Assembly: GCF_018325905.1 (NCBI RefSeq)
Contig: NZ_AP021901.1
Coordinates: 6,356,001-6,420,000 of the forward strand
DNA length: 64,000 bases
Direction: 5' to 3'
From: Pseudomonas sp. St316
GTDB lineage: Bacteria; Pseudomonadota; Gammaproteobacteria; Pseudomonadales; Pseudomonadaceae
The position numbers and the translations under genes were made by a program. Below, piece by piece: positions 1 through 8,814 of the stretch (position 1 is its first letter; every line of letters begins with the position of its first letter). The notes beneath the pieces were generated by a model. It did not search any database and was not told the DNA's origin. It saw nothing but the letters and a program-made list of their open reading frames with translations.

Positions 1-385
1 AGACAACGTCATCGAAAACAACCAGGCCCTGGCCCAGCGCATGGCAAGCGCCACCGCGCACCTGGCCGACCACCCGAATGTGGCCGAAGTGCGCCAGACC
101 GGCATGGTGCTGGCGATCGAGATGGTCAAGGACAAGGCCAGCAAAACCGCTTATCCGTGGCAGGAACGGCGCGGCCTGAGCGTGTTCCAGCATGCCTTGG
201 AGCGCGGTGCCTTGCTGCGACCGCTAGGCAGCGTGGTGTATTTCCTGCCGCCGTATGTCATTACCCCCGAGCAGATCGATTTCCTCGCCGAAGTGGCCAG
301 TGAAGGCATCGACATTGCCACCCGGGACAAGGTCAGCGTGGCGGTGCCGAAGGACTTCCACCCGGGTTATCGCGATCCGGGCTAA
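1..385 (+). CDS. bioA: Adenosylmethionine-8-amino-7-oxononanoate aminotransferase, C-terminal part
   Basis: This is the last 127 codons of a gene whose start lies before the window; the reading frame is open from base 2 to the TAA at 383. BioA transfers an amino group from S-adenosylmethionine to 7-keto-8-aminopelargonate in biotin synthesis, using PLP, in the cytoplasm. The visible part fits the small C-terminal domain of class III aminotransferases, with the segments VRQTGMVLAIEMVKD, RGALLRPLGSVVYFLPPY and ITPEQIDFL. The PLP lysine lies outside the window. The next gene is rsmE, the neighbour usually found beside bioA in Pseudomonas, which supports the name over other class III aminotransferases. 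Confidence 0.85.
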   Translation, partial: DNVIENNQALAQRMASATAHLADHPNVAEVRQTGMVLAIEMVKDKASKTAYPWQERRGLSVFQHALERGALLRPLGSVVYFLPPYVITPEQIDFLAEVASEGIDIATRDKVSVAVPKDFHPGYRDPG

Positions 386-394
386 GCCAGGGCC

Positions 395-469
395 ACCGCC
401 ATCGCGGGCAAGTCTTGCTCCCACAGTTGATTCGCATACGCCTGGGAGCAAGGCTTGCCCGCGATGAGG
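395..469. repeat. REPIN (two inverted REP palindromes) between bioA and rsmE
   Basis: Two REP sequences in opposite orientation (395-426 and 441-469) share the CGCGGGCAAG...TTGCTCCCA core with the GGGCAAG variant. They lie in the short bioA-rsmE gap and could form one long hairpin in RNA. REPINs are mobilised by RAYT transposases encoded elsewhere; none is in this window. Confidence 0.85.
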
Positions 470-511
470 CCATCAGCCTCAACCCTCCTCTTTTTCTTTC
501 AGAGACTCCAC

Positions 512-1231
512 ATGAGACTGTCCCGCTTCTTCATCGACGCGCCCCTGAGCCTCGGCGACCACGAACTGCCTGAAGCCCAGGCCCACTACATCGGCCGAGT
601 GCTGCGCATGGCCGAAGGCGATGCGGTGCAGGTGTTCGACGGCTCGGGCCAAGAGTTTCGCGGCACCCTGGCCGAAGTCGGCAAGAAACGCGTGCGGGTG
701 CAATTGGACGAGCAGTTCGCCGGACAGGCTGAGTCGCCGCTGCGCATTCACCTCGGCCAAGGCCTGTCCCGAGGCGAGCGCATGGATTGGGCGATCCAGA
801 AAGCCACCGAGCTTGGGGTCAGCGAGATCACGCCGATTTTCAGCGAGCGCTGCGAAGTGCGCCTCAAGGACGAGCGCGCCGACAAGCGCCTGCTGCACTG
901 GCGCCAGGTGGCAATCAGCGCCTGCGAGCAGTGCGGGCGCTCGAGCGTGCCGCTCATCCACCCGCCGCTGTTGCTGGCTGACTGGCTGAAGCAGACCGAG
1001 GCCGAACTGAAGCTGGTGCTGCATCCGGTGGCCGAGCCGCTGCTCAGCCATGACAAACCGTCGACACTGGCGTTCCTGATCGGTCCCGAAGGCGGCTTGT
1101 CAGACACCGAAGTCGAACAGGCCAAGGCCGCCAGCTACCACGCCGCCCGCCTCGGCCCTCGCGTGCTGCGCACCGAAACCGCGCCGGTGGTGGCGCTGGC
1201 GGTGGCGCAGCAGTTGTGGGGGGATTTCTAA
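512..1231 (+). CDS. rsmE: 16S rRNA (uracil(1498)-N(3))-methyltransferase RsmE
   Basis: RsmE methylates N3 of U1498 in 16S rRNA using S-adenosylmethionine. The 239-residue product fits the family. The N-terminal part is a PUA-like domain (MRLSRFFIDAPL, then HYIGRVLRM near residue 30). The C-terminal part is a SPOUT/alpha-beta-knot methyltransferase with the signature LIGPEGGLSDTEV and the knot end LGPRVLRTETAP. I chose the ATG at 512 because it gives the usual family N-terminus; an in-frame ATG at 455 would add a tail that lies partly in the upstream REPIN. The gene follows bioA in the same direction, with a REPIN between them. Confidence 0.95.
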   Translation: MRLSRFFIDAPLSLGDHELPEAQAHYIGRVLRMAEGDAVQVFDGSGQEFRGTLAEVGKKRVRVQLDEQFAGQAESPLRIHLGQGLSRGERMDWAIQKATELGVSEITPIFSERCEVRLKDERADKRLLHWRQVAISACEQCGRSSVPLIHPPLLLADWLKQTEAELKLVLHPVAEPLLSHDKPSTLAFLIGPEGGLSDTEVEQAKAASYHAARLGPRVLRTETAPVVALAVAQQLWGDF

Positions 1232-1271
1232 GTCAACTGCAGGCCCCCTGTGGGAATCAACTGCAGGCCCC

Positions 1272-1363
1272 ATGTGGGAGCGAGCTTGCTCGCGATTGCG
1301 GTTTAACACTCAACATGGATACCGACTGATCCACCGCCATCGCGAGCAAGCTCCCTCCCACAA
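1272..1363. repeat. REPIN between rsmE and the hemolysin III-like gene
   Basis: A forward REP (GTGGGAGCGAGCTTGCTCG from 1273) and an inverted REP (CGCGAGCAAGCTCCCTCCCA ending near 1362) flank about 45 bases of spacer. It sits between the convergent 3' ends of rsmE and the next gene, the usual place for a REPIN, where it may also limit read-through. Confidence 0.85.
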
Positions 1364-1384
1364 TGGATCAACGGCGTCCAGGCG

Positions 1385-2001
1385 TCAGAGCACATAGAAC
1401 AAAATCGCCACGAAGTGCAACAGACTGCCGGCCATGACAAACAGGTGCCAGATGCCATGGGCGTGGCGCAGCCGCTGATCGAGGGCAAAAAAGACTATGC
1501 CGACGGTGTACAACACGCCCCCGAGGCCAACCAGGCGAACCCGGCGCTGCCCAGGGCCGCCAGCAGCGGCTTGACCGCCACCAACACGATCCAGCCCATC
1601 ACCGCGTAGATGACGATCGACAGGATCCGCGCTTCGGAACGCGGCTTGATCTCCTGCAAGATCCCGATCAGCGCCAACCCCCAGACGATCCCGAACAAAC
1701 TCCAGCCCCACGGCCCGCGCAGGGTCACCAGGCAGAACGGGGTGTAGCTGCCGGCAATCAACAAGTAGATCGAAAAATGATCGACCTTCTGCATGATTGC
1801 TTTTTTGCGCCCGCGCACGCTGTGGTAGACCGTCGAAGCGCTGTATAGCACCAACAAGGTGAACCCGTAGATCGCCACGCTGACGATCTTCCACGGATCA
1901 CCCGCCATCCCGGCGATCACCAGCAACCACACCGCCCCGATAAAAGCCGCCACCGCACCGACCAAGTGGGTCCAGGCGTTGAGTCGTTCCCCGTGATACA
2001 T
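1385..2001 (-). pseudogene. Hemolysin III / PAQR-like membrane protein, interrupted by a -1 frameshift
   Basis: The product resembles the hemolysin III (Tr/AdipoR-like) family: about seven membrane segments, the conserved START of the core STVYHS (serine and histidine near residues 56-60), then [16 protein letters not shown] and, at the end, [18 protein letters not shown] with the paired histidines expected for metal binding. The first 160 or so codons read in one frame from the ATG at 2001 and run into a stop at 1495. The last 45 or so codons read in another frame to a TGA at 1385. One extra G in the G5 run of the coding strand (plus-strand C5 at 1518-1522) would join them into exactly 205 residues, the normal length. 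So this is either a recent inactivating deletion or a homopolymer sequencing error; I cannot tell which. Confidence 0.8.
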
Positions 2002-2074
2002 CCACTACCACCTCACATTTCGAAACAGGTGCCAAGGCTCAGGCCTGGCGCTTGAAAGTGCAATGCTTTGCTTC

Positions 2075-2163
2075 CTGTGAGAGCAAGGCTTGCCCGCGAT
2101 GCAGGTCACTCGGTTTCTGCAAACCGAGTCGCCTGTTTCGCGAGCAAGCTTTGCTCCCACAGG
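2075..2163. repeat. REPIN upstream of mdcR
   Basis: An inverted pair of REPs (GAGAGCAAGGCTTGCCCGCG at about 2080 and CGCGAGCAAGCTTTGCTCCCA ending near 2161). It ends only about 35 bases before the mdcR start codon, so the mdcR promoter must overlap it, lie in the remaining 35 bases, or lie beyond it. Confidence 0.8.
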
Positions 2164-2197
2164 GCACAATCGGGCAATACGAATAAGAGTCCGCCCC

Positions 2198-3112
2198 ATG
2201 CTGATCGACGAAGAATTGACCCTGAAAAAGCTCGAGGTGTTCCTGGCCTTCATGCGCACCGGCAACCTGGCGCGGGCGGCGGCCGAGTTGCAGACCAGCA
2301 ACGTCAGCGTGCACCGGGCCATTCACTCGCTGGAAAGCGCCTTGCGCTGCCCGCTGTTCAAGCACGAAGGCCGCAACCTCACGCCGCTGGAGAGCGCCTA
2401 CGTACTGGAAGAGCGGGCACAGAAGCTGATCCAGGACGTGGTCGAAAGCGTACGCCTGACCCGCGAAGCCGCCGGGTTCTCTGCCGAACGCTTCAAGCTG
2501 GGCTCGCTGTATTCGCTGACGGTCAAGACCGTGCCGCAGTTGATCATGGGCCTGAAAATCCGCCGCAGCGAACTCAATATCGACCTGATCCTGGGATCGA
2601 ACATCGACCTGCTGTACAAGCTCAAGAACATGGAGGTGGACGCGATCCTGATTTCCCTGGACGAAAGTGTGAACGACCCGGATTGTGAGCATATCGAGCT
2701 GTTTTCCGACGACATCTTCCTCGCCACGCCAGCTGACTCACCCTTTGCCCAACGCACTGAAGTCGACCTGGCCGAGGTGCGCGGCGAGACGTTCATCACC
2801 TTGACCCAGGGTTTTGCCACGCACCAGGACGGTATTCGGGTGTTCAAGCAGGCGGGGTTCGAGCCGAAGGTGGCGATGCAGGTCAACGACATCTTCACGC
2901 TGCTGAGCATGGTCAGCTCAGGGGTGGGTTATGCGCTGCTGCCGGGCAGGATTGCGGCGGTGTATGAAAACCGGGTGAAACTGATCCCGTTGCAGGAAAA
3001 GTATCGATTGCAGCAGCACATTGGCGTGGTGTTCCTGAAGGCCAAGGAGCGGGATCCGAACCTGTTGGCGTTGTTGGCCGAATGCAGGATGTACGCCAAT
3101 CGCCAGGTTTGA
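2198..3112 (+). CDS. mdcR: LysR-family regulator of malonate use, MdcR-like
   Basis: A 304-residue LysR-type regulator. The N-terminal winged helix-turn-helix spans about residues 8-66 (LEVFLAFMRTGNLARAAAEL, SNVSVHRAIHSLE, then LTPLESAYVLEERA). The rest is a periplasmic-binding-protein-like effector domain (GSLYSLTVKTVPQL, DAILISLDES, SSGVGYALLPGRIA). The ATG at 2198 gives the standard LysR N-terminus; upstream in-frame starts would be in a REPIN. The malonate operon converges on it from the right with madM ending about 120 bases away, so the likely role is malonate-dependent activation of mdcA transcription. The role is inferred from family and position. Confidence 0.85.
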   Translation: MLIDEELTLKKLEVFLAFMRTGNLARAAAELQTSNVSVHRAIHSLESALRCPLFKHEGRNLTPLESAYVLEERAQKLIQDVVESVRLTREAAGFSAERFKLGSLYSLTVKTVPQLIMGLKIRRSELNIDLILGSNIDLLYKLKNMEVDAILISLDESVNDPDCEHIELFSDDIFLATPADSPFAQRTEVDLAEVRGETFITLTQGFATHQDGIRVFKQAGFEPKVAMQVNDIFTLLSMVSSGVGYALLPGRIAAVYENRVKLIPLQEKYRLQQHIGVVFLKAKERDPNLLALLAECRMYANRQV

Positions 3113-3123
3113 AACCGAGTCGC

Positions 3124-3205
3124 CCTCATCGCGAGCAAGCTCGCTCCCACAGGGGATTTGTGAACACCGATCCAATGTGAGAGCGAGCTTGCTCGCGATG
3201 AGGAC
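3124..3205. repeat. REPIN between the convergent ends of mdcR and madM
   Basis: Two inverted REPs (CATCGCGAGCAAGCTCGCTC at 3127 and GAGCGAGCTTGCTCGCGATG ending near 3201), spacer about 35 bases. No other terminator is evident between these convergent genes. Confidence 0.85.
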
Positions 3206-3231
3206 AGCCCACTCAGCGAAAATCCAAAGCC

Positions 3232-3996
3232 TTAGCCCATCAACCCCCGCATGATCAGGAACAACAACGAAGGCCCCAACAAGCATCCAAGTGCCGTATA
3301 GAACGCCGCCGTCAGGCAACCATAGGGCACCAGCTTCGGATCGGTGGCCGCCAGCCCGCCAGCCACGCCGCTGGAGGTGCCCATCAGGCCGCCAAAGATC
3401 ACCGCGCTGCGTGGATTGTTCAGGCCAATCAACGGCGCCACGAACGGCGTCGCGACCATCACCAGGATCGCCTTGATCAACCCGGCGGCAATGGACAGCG
3501 CCATGACCTCGGAACTGGCGCCGATCGCCGCGCCGGTGACCGGCCCGACAATGTAAGTCACCGCCCCCGCGCCGATGGTGGTCAGGCTCACCGCATCGGT
3601 GTAACCAAAGGCCATTGCGACTCCGACACCGGCAATGAACGAGGTACCCACCCCGACAAACAGCGCCAGCACCCCGACGAAACCGGCGCGCTTGAGTTCT
3701 TCGACACTCACGCCAAACGCCGTGGCGACAATGGCAAAGTCCCGCAGCATGGCGCCGCCGAGCAAACCAATCCCGGACAGCAACGGAATGTCCACCACGC
3801 CTTTCTGCCCGCCAGTCATCGCACCGCCGATGTACGACAGCACCAACCCCAACAGAATGGCGATGGCCGAACCGTGCAATCGGCCTTTAGTGAACGTGTT
3901 GCTGATCCAGTAGGACACCCACATGGTGATGCCGACAATCGCAAAACCACTGATCAGGCCGTAACCGGTGATGACTTTCATCATGGATTCGTACAT
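3232..3996 (-). CDS. madM: Malonate transporter subunit MadM
   Basis: MadM forms a two-component malonate:Na+ symporter in the inner membrane with MadL. The 254-residue product is almost wholly hydrophobic and glycine-rich, with about eight to ten predicted membrane segments and a conserved start KVITGYGLISGFAIVGITM. I give the ATG at 3996; a GTG at 4005 overlaps the madL stop as GTGA and would add three residues, so translational coupling is possible from either. This is the last gene of the mdc operon. Confidence 0.93.
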   Translation of the reverse strand: MYESMMKVITGYGLISGFAIVGITMWVSYWISNTFTKGRLHGSAIAILLGLVLSYIGGAMTGGQKGVVDIPLLSGIGLLGGAMLRDFAIVATAFGVSVEELKRAGFVGVLALFVGVGTSFIAGVGVAMAFGYTDAVSLTTIGAGAVTYIVGPVTGAAIGASSEVMALSIAAGLIKAILVMVATPFVAPLIGLNNPRSAVIFGGLMGTSSGVAGGLAATDPKLVPYGCLTAAFYTALGCLLGPSLLFLIMRGLMG

Positions 3997-4001
3997 GGCA
4001 A

Positions 4002-4394
4002 TCACCCGACCGTCTTCACGGAAACATCAGCTTGGGGATCTTTGTTGCCAATGCGCACCAGCACCGGCACCAGCGCAAAGGCAATTACCACCGCCAGGGT
4101 CCCGGCCAGGATCGCCATCGGCCCGCCTTTAAGGGCGCCGTAGACGTTTTGCTGCGCGGCCATCGCCACTACGATCGGGATGTAGATTGCGCTCCAGAAT
4201 TCCACACCGGCCTCGGACTTGCCCTTGAACAGGCCGCGCTTGCTCAGGTAACTGCCCAGGCCGATCAACAGCAGCATCGCAATGCCGACACCGCCGACAT
4301 TAGCGGGTACGCCGATCAATTTGCCCAGCAGCTCGCCGATAAAAATACCCGTCAGGGTACAAAAGGCCAAAAATGCCACACCGTAGATAATCAT
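4002..4394 (-). CDS. madL: Malonate transporter subunit MadL
   Basis: The small subunit (130 residues) of the MadLM malonate transporter. It has four hydrophobic segments (starting MIIYGVAFLAFCTLTGIF, then GVGIAMLLLIGLGSYL, YIPIVVAMAAQQNVYGAL and AILAGTLAVVIAFALV). The start is the ATG at 4394, preceded by a GAGGA ribosome-binding site about eight bases upstream; the longer open frame would run back into the mdcH gap and lacks homology-like sequence. A 67-base gap separates it from mdcH, and it overlaps the alternative GTG start of madM. Confidence 0.93.
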   Translation of the reverse strand: MIIYGVAFLAFCTLTGIFIGELLGKLIGVPANVGGVGIAMLLLIGLGSYLSKRGLFKGKSEAGVEFWSAIYIPIVVAMAAQQNVYGALKGGPMAILAGTLAVVIAFALVPVLVRIGNKDPQADVSVKTVG

Positions 4395-4461
4395 TGTTGT
4401 AGTCCTCAAAGTGCATCGTCGAAGTTGTTGTTTTTGTGCTTCGCCAGCTTGAGTCGGTGGT

Positions 4462-5382
4462 CTAGGGTTGGCGGCTTCCCTCCTCACGCAACAGCGCCTG
4501 CAAGGTATCGAGCCGGGCACCGTCGAAGGCCATGACAGTGCCTTGCTCGAACACCCGGCGCGCCAGAGCGGTCAGCACCGCACCGGGCGGCAGTTCGATT
4601 TGCAGCCTGACGCCGCGCTCATAGGCGCTTTGCACCGTGCCGCGCCAATCGACGACGCGGCACATGTTGAACGCCAGGTCGTCGCGCAAGGCCTCGGTGT
4701 TGATGACCGGGCGGGCGCGGCTGCCGCTGAGATAGCCCAAGGCAGGTACTTTCAACGTCACATCAGCGAACGCTTGGGCCAATAACCGCGCAGGGATCTC
4801 CAGCAACGGGCAATGGGACGGCACGCTCACCGCCAGCCGGCACGCCTTCCCGGCACCCAGGCTTCGCGCTTGTTTGGCAACGTTGCTCATTGCCTCGTCG
4901 CTGCCGGCAATGACCACCTGGTTATCGGCATTGATGTTGGCCAGATAGACCGGTGTGCGGTCGCTGTGCACCTGGGCCAGCAAAGCTTCCACTGCCGCGA
5001 GGTCCAAGCCGATGATCGCGGTCATGCCGTAGCCTTGCGGATACGCCTGCTGCATCAACTCGCCGCGCAGGCTGACCAACCGCAACGCATCGTCAAACTC
5101 CAGCGCACCGGCCACCACCGCCGCCGGATAGGCACCGATGGACAATCCCGCGACGTAATCCGGCGCGGGGGCCTGTTGCAACAATCGACGGGCCGCCGCC
5201 ACGCCTGCGATCAGCAGGCACAACTGCACGGCGCGGGTCGATTGCAAGGCCTCGGCACTGTCCAGTTGCAAGACGTCTTCGCCCAGGACCTCCCCCGCCT
5301 CAGCCAGGATCTGTGGCGCCAAGCCATGGAGCATGCCCACGCGCTGCGCACCTTGGCCGGGAAAGACCAAGAGGCTGCTCAC
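4462..5382 (-). CDS. mdcH: Malonate decarboxylase holo-ACP: malonyltransferase (epsilon subunit)
   Basis: MdcH loads malonyl groups from malonyl-CoA onto the acyl carrier protein MdcC to prime the decarboxylase. The 306-residue product has the malonyl-CoA:ACP transacylase fold: LLVFPGQGAQRVGM at the N-terminus, the nucleophile motif GLSIGA with serine near residue 81, and SVPSHCPLL with the likely catalytic histidine. I start it at the GTG at 5382, which overlaps the mdcG stop as GTGA and gives the usual N-terminus; an upstream ATG at 5409 would lie inside mdcG. Confidence 0.93.
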   Translation of the reverse strand: MSSLLVFPGQGAQRVGMLHGLAPQILAEAGEVLGEDVLQLDSAEALQSTRAVQLCLLIAGVAAARRLLQQAPAPDYVAGLSIGAYPAAVVAGALEFDDALRLVSLRGELMQQAYPQGYGMTAIIGLDLAAVEALLAQVHSDRTPVYLANINADNQVVIAGSDEAMSNVAKQARSLGAGKACRLAVSVPSHCPLLEIPARLLAQAFADVTLKVPALGYLSGSRARPVINTEALRDDLAFNMCRVVDWRGTVQSAYERGVRLQIELPPGAVLTALARRVFEQGTVMAFDGARLDTLQALLREEGSRQP

Positions 5383-6002
5383 GCGACCTGCTCCGATGAA
5401 GGCTGCCAAGGATCGTTCACCAGCCGGGCCTGAACCTCATCCTTGAGCAAGACCCGCCGCGACGAACCCGCCCATTCACGCAGGGCCACCGCGCCCCAAG
5501 GCGTTTGCAACTGCATGTCCACGGCGCATCCCGAGGTCTCCAGTTGCGCCAGCAAATCCCTGGCCTGGAGACGATCCAAAAAGCGCGGCGTACGCAGGAT
5601 CAAATCCAGGTCACTGCGTTCATGCAGCGCCTCGACACCGGTGGCGAGCTCGAACCCGGCGCTGCCGCTGACACCCCAGGTCCAGCCACTGGCATCGAGC
5701 AGCGGACGCAGTCGGGACAGCGCTTGCAGGGCTGGCAATTCGCGAGTCGAGGCAACGTGACAAAGGTCTTCTGGCCTGACGCGATGGGAAATCGCCGCGA
5801 TCGCCATCGACGTCGCATAACGCTGCTCGCGCAAGCGACCACGCACGCCGACCGCGATTCGATCCGGTGCTGTCAGCGAGCGCCGAACCACCACCGGTTG
5901 GCCGGCAGTGATCGACTCGACCACCCATGCCGGCGCATCCGCCGCCAACTGCTGCGGGGTCATCCCCCACAGCAGATCATGGGCCAGAAACGCGGTCACC
6001 AC
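5379..6002 (-). CDS. mdcG: Malonate decarboxylase holo-ACP synthase
   Basis: MdcG attaches the 2'-(5''-phosphoribosyl)-3'-dephospho-CoA prosthetic group, made from MdcB product, to a serine of MdcC. The product is 207 residues, normal for the family. Visible features are the substrate-binding WGVSGSAGFELATG and the nucleotidyltransferase-like HERSDLDLILR with its paired aspartates. It overlaps mdcE by seven bases and mdcH by four, so the genes are very probably co-translated. Confidence 0.93.
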   Translation of the reverse strand: MVTAFLAHDLLWGMTPQQLAADAPAWVVESITAGQPVVVRRSLTAPDRIAVGVRGRLREQRYATSMAIAAISHRVRPEDLCHVASTRELPALQALSRLRPLLDASGWTWGVSGSAGFELATGVEALHERSDLDLILRTPRFLDRLQARDLLAQLETSGCAVDMQLQTPWGAVALREWAGSSRRVLLKDEVQARLVNDPWQPSSEQVA

Positions 6003-6799
6003 TGCGCTCTCAGCAGTTGGCGAACCCTGCTCGACGCGACGCGGTTGTACGCACCCAGACGTCCGCTCAGATCTCGCGGCCCCGCCTCTACATCTTCAAT
6101 CGCCTGGAGCAGACACTCCGTCACCCGCGCCAGATCCTCCGCCAACGGCTGTTCAACCTGCTCCACCGACAAGGTTTCCCAGAGCAAACCCAGGCTGGCA
6201 AAACTGTCGATGTCATAGGCCATCGGCGGCACGCTGGCGGCCAGGGCTTCAAGTTCCTCGACGCTGCGCAGGGTCACACGTGCCGCTGAGGCCTTGCCCA
6301 TGGCGTGGACCATCACGCCCGGGTCGCGCAGGGCGATCAGTCGGTTGGCCTGATAACCGTGGGCCAGGAACGCCCCCGACATGGCCTTGCCTACCAGCAA
6401 GCCGATCACCGGATGCCCGGCCAATCGGGCGCGGGCATAGCTGTCGGCCGCCCCGGCCAAGGCCTGATGAATGCCCAACGCTTCTTCGCGTCGGCCATAG
6501 GCCTGGCTCGGTACATCGACAATGGCGATCAACGCACGCTTGTGGGGAGCATCGCGGTCGGCGTCGATGGCCTCGTCCACCGCCTTGGCCAGGCCCCAGC
6601 CCTCCAGCAAACCGACTTCGCCGTTGCGCGCACGGGGAAACCGACTCTCGGGATCCGCCACCACCGCCAGCAGGCGCACGCTCTGCTCACCCAACCTGAC
6701 GTCAGCGACTTTCAACGAAGCCGGCAAGCCTTCCAGCGGTTTGGCGTCGCCACCCAAGGCCTCGAACCAGCGCAAGCCTCTCAATGAATAAGAACTCAT
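5996..6799 (-). CDS. mdcE: Malonate decarboxylase gamma subunit
   Basis: MdcE, with MdcD, forms the component that decarboxylates malonyl-ACP to acetyl-ACP. The 267-residue product belongs to the carboxyltransferase/crotonase-like superfamily, with ALIAIVDVPSQAYGRREEA in the middle and the glycine-rich PVIGLLVGKAMSGAFLAHGY. It starts by a four-base ATGA overlap with the end of mdcD and ends seven bases inside mdcG. Confidence 0.95.
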   Translation of the reverse strand: MSSYSLRGLRWFEALGGDAKPLEGLPASLKVADVRLGEQSVRLLAVVADPESRFPRARNGEVGLLEGWGLAKAVDEAIDADRDAPHKRALIAIVDVPSQAYGRREEALGIHQALAGAADSYARARLAGHPVIGLLVGKAMSGAFLAHGYQANRLIALRDPGVMVHAMGKASAARVTLRSVEELEALAASVPPMAYDIDSFASLGLLWETLSVEQVEQPLAEDLARVTECLLQAIEDVEAGPRDLSGRLGAYNRVASSRVRQLLRAQW

Positions 6800-7647
6800 G
6801 GGCGTTCTCCCTGATACAGCTGACGAACCGTCGCCGGTTCGATTTGCACGTCAGTGTCCAATCGGGCCAGGCGCTGCAGGAACAGCTCGGCCTGGCCACT
6901 GCGGTGTTGCGCGGGAACGCCCAGGTGCATCAACTGGCCGACCTGTTGGCGGATCTGCGCCACATCATCGGCGACGTAACGGTCCACCAGCCCACTGGCG
7001 AAACGTTGTTCACCGCCAGTCAGGCTCCAAATGAACGGCCGGTCGCGGGAGTCGTATTCATCGATCCCGGCCTCCTGTTCGATCACCTGTGGGCCGTTCA
7101 GGCCCAACCGCGCTTCCTGGGTCACCAGCAGATAACTGCACAGCCCGGCGGCGATGGACATGCCACCAAAACAGCCAACGCTGCCGGCCACCACGCCGAC
7201 CACCGGTTGGTATTGGCGCAAGTCGACAATCGCCGAATGAATCTCGGCAATCGCCGCCAACCCGAGGTTGGCCTCCTGCAAACGCACGCCGCCGGTTTCC
7301 AGCAGCAATACGGCGCGGGTCGGGATGCCCTTGCGGTTGTCCTCGGCGGCCAGTTCCAGCGCACCGGCAATCTTCGCCCCGCCGACTTCGCCGAGGCTGC
7401 CGCCCTGGAACGCGCCTTCGATGGCGGCGATCACCACGGGCAGGCCATCGAGCGTGCCCTTGGCGATCACCACGCCGTCGTCGCTTTGCGGCACCACGCC
7501 CTGACGCAACAGCCACGGCGACATGACTCGCTGGAACGGGTCGAGCAGTTCACGGAACGTGCCGTCATCGAGCAAGGCCTTGGCCCGTTGCCGGGCGCCG
7601 AGTTCGACGAAGCTGTGCTTGTTGAGCAACGCTGCACTGTCAGTCAT
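6796..7647 (-). CDS. mdcD: Malonate decarboxylase beta subunit
   Basis: MdcD is the partner of MdcE in the malonyl-ACP decarboxylase component. The product is 283 residues from the ATG at 7647, which lies near the end of mdcC; longer in-frame starts would be inside mdcC. Family segments are SFVELGARQRAKALLDDGTF, PVVIAAIEGAFQGGSLGEV, VLLLETGGVRLQEAN, GCFGGMSIAAGLCSYL and LGLNGPQVIEQEAG, typical of carboxyltransferase beta domains. It overlaps mdcC by eight bases and mdcE by four. Confidence 0.95.
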   Translation of the reverse strand: MTDSAALLNKHSFVELGARQRAKALLDDGTFRELLDPFQRVMSPWLLRQGVVPQSDDGVVIAKGTLDGLPVVIAAIEGAFQGGSLGEVGGAKIAGALELAAEDNRKGIPTRAVLLLETGGVRLQEANLGLAAIAEIHSAIVDLRQYQPVVGVVAGSVGCFGGMSIAAGLCSYLLVTQEARLGLNGPQVIEQEAGIDEYDSRDRPFIWSLTGGEQRFASGLVDRYVADDVAQIRQQVGQLMHLGVPAQHRSGQAELFLQRLARLDTDVQIEPATVRQLYQGERP

Positions 7648-7939
7648 GGCCGATCTCCTCGAAGCCTTGCTCCAGGCGCAAACGCACCACGCCGGGGGTG
7701 GCGCCGAAATCGTGGATGTCGATAGACAAGGCCGGCGGTGTCTGGCCGTCGAACATGCGGGCGAACAGATGCTGCCAACGTTGTTCACTGCCGTTGACCG
7801 AGGTCTGCACCTGGATGGTCAGCTTGCCCGCCAGCCCTGGTTCGATCAGCACTTCCAGGTCACCCGAGCCGACACAGCCCACCAGCGCCCGGCCCCGTGG
7901 CGGCTGCCCGGCGGGGAATTCAAAGGATAAGGTTTCCAT
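7640..7939 (-). CDS. mdcC: Malonate decarboxylase acyl carrier protein (delta subunit)
   Basis: A 99-residue acyl carrier protein that carries the acyl group between MdcA, MdcH and MdcD-MdcE. The serine in VGCVGSGDLEVL (near residue 27) is the expected attachment site of the phosphoribosyl-dephospho-CoA group, as in CitD. The ATG at 7939 gives the usual N-terminus METLSFEFP and overlaps the mdcB stop as ATGA. Confidence 0.94.
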   Translation of the reverse strand: METLSFEFPAGQPPRGRALVGCVGSGDLEVLIEPGLAGKLTIQVQTSVNGSEQRWQHLFARMFDGQTPPALSIDIHDFGATPGVVRLRLEQGFEEIGHD

Positions 7940-8814
7940 CAGCACACTCCAGGGAAGAGGCCATCGCCGCGTTCGATACGGTCGAGAAACAGGCAGGCGG
8001 CGAGCAAGTCGGCAGCGCCGCCGGGCGAGGCGTTCAAGGCAATCAGTTGTTGGTCCAGCGCGTGCAACTGGCGGCGACCGCTCAGGCTCGCACTGCCGCC
8101 CGCATCGAGTACCGCTTTGGCACCGTGCTGCATGGCCAGCAGGCCTTTTTCACCCGCACGGTAAAGCACGCAGGTGTCGGCCAACGTGGTCATGATCGCC
8201 AGCAGGGCATCGAGCCGAGCGTTCTGCTCACCCGCGCCCGCCGCGCGGCTGCGCTTGAGTTGCGGCAAGCCCAGGCCGGTGACGGCCGGGAACGCCAATT
8301 GCGCTTCTTCCCGGGCACCGCGCACGCCGTAGCGTTGGGCTACCTGGGCGCCATGGCTCAAAGGTTGCGGCGCGTAGCGGTCGTTGAGCAAGGCCAGGCG
8401 GGCAGCACGTAAAGTCACGGCACCCGCGACGCTGGATTCAGGTTCCAGCGCGGCCGCAGCGACCAGCAGGCCCAAGGCCCAGATCGCCCCTCGGTGGGTG
8501 TTGACGCCGCCAGTGGTGGCGAGCATCGCCGCTTCCCCCTCACGGCCAATCCGCCCAAGGGCTTCGCGCAGCGGCAAGCCGATCTCGCCACAGCCAAGGG
8601 CGACTTCGGCCATTTCCTTGAATGCGGGCCACAGCGACAGCGCCGAGGCATGCATCAGGCCCAGGTGCAGATCGGTGTGGGCGCCATTGCCGCGCCGGTC
8701 CACCAAGGCTGGCTTGGGTGACAGGTCGGCTTCGTCGATCAGCGCATCCACCGCCATATCCGCCAGGCGCTCAGCCAAGGACAGTTTTTTCGGTTGCAGG
8801 TTGAAGGCGTGCAT
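7939..8814 (-). CDS. mdcB: Triphosphoribosyl-dephospho-CoA synthase
   Basis: MdcB makes the precursor of the MdcC prosthetic group from ATP and dephospho-CoA. The 291-residue product belongs to the CitG family. Supporting segments are [21 protein letters not shown] near residue 40, [14 protein letters not shown] near residue 105 and the late [13 protein letters not shown]. It begins directly after the mdcA stop and ends in an ATGA overlap with mdcC. Confidence 0.94.
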   Translation of the reverse strand: MHAFNLQPKKLSLAERLADMAVDALIDEADLSPKPALVDRRGNGAHTDLHLGLMHASALSLWPAFKEMAEVALGCGEIGLPLREALGRIGREGEAAMLATTGGVNTHRGAIWALGLLVAAAALEPESSVAGAVTLRAARLALLNDRYAPQPLSHGAQVAQRYGVRGAREEAQLAFPAVTGLGLPQLKRSRAAGAGEQNARLDALLAIMTTLADTCVLYRAGEKGLLAMQHGAKAVLDAGGSASLSGRRQLHALDQQLIALNASPGGAADLLAACLFLDRIERGDGLFPGVC

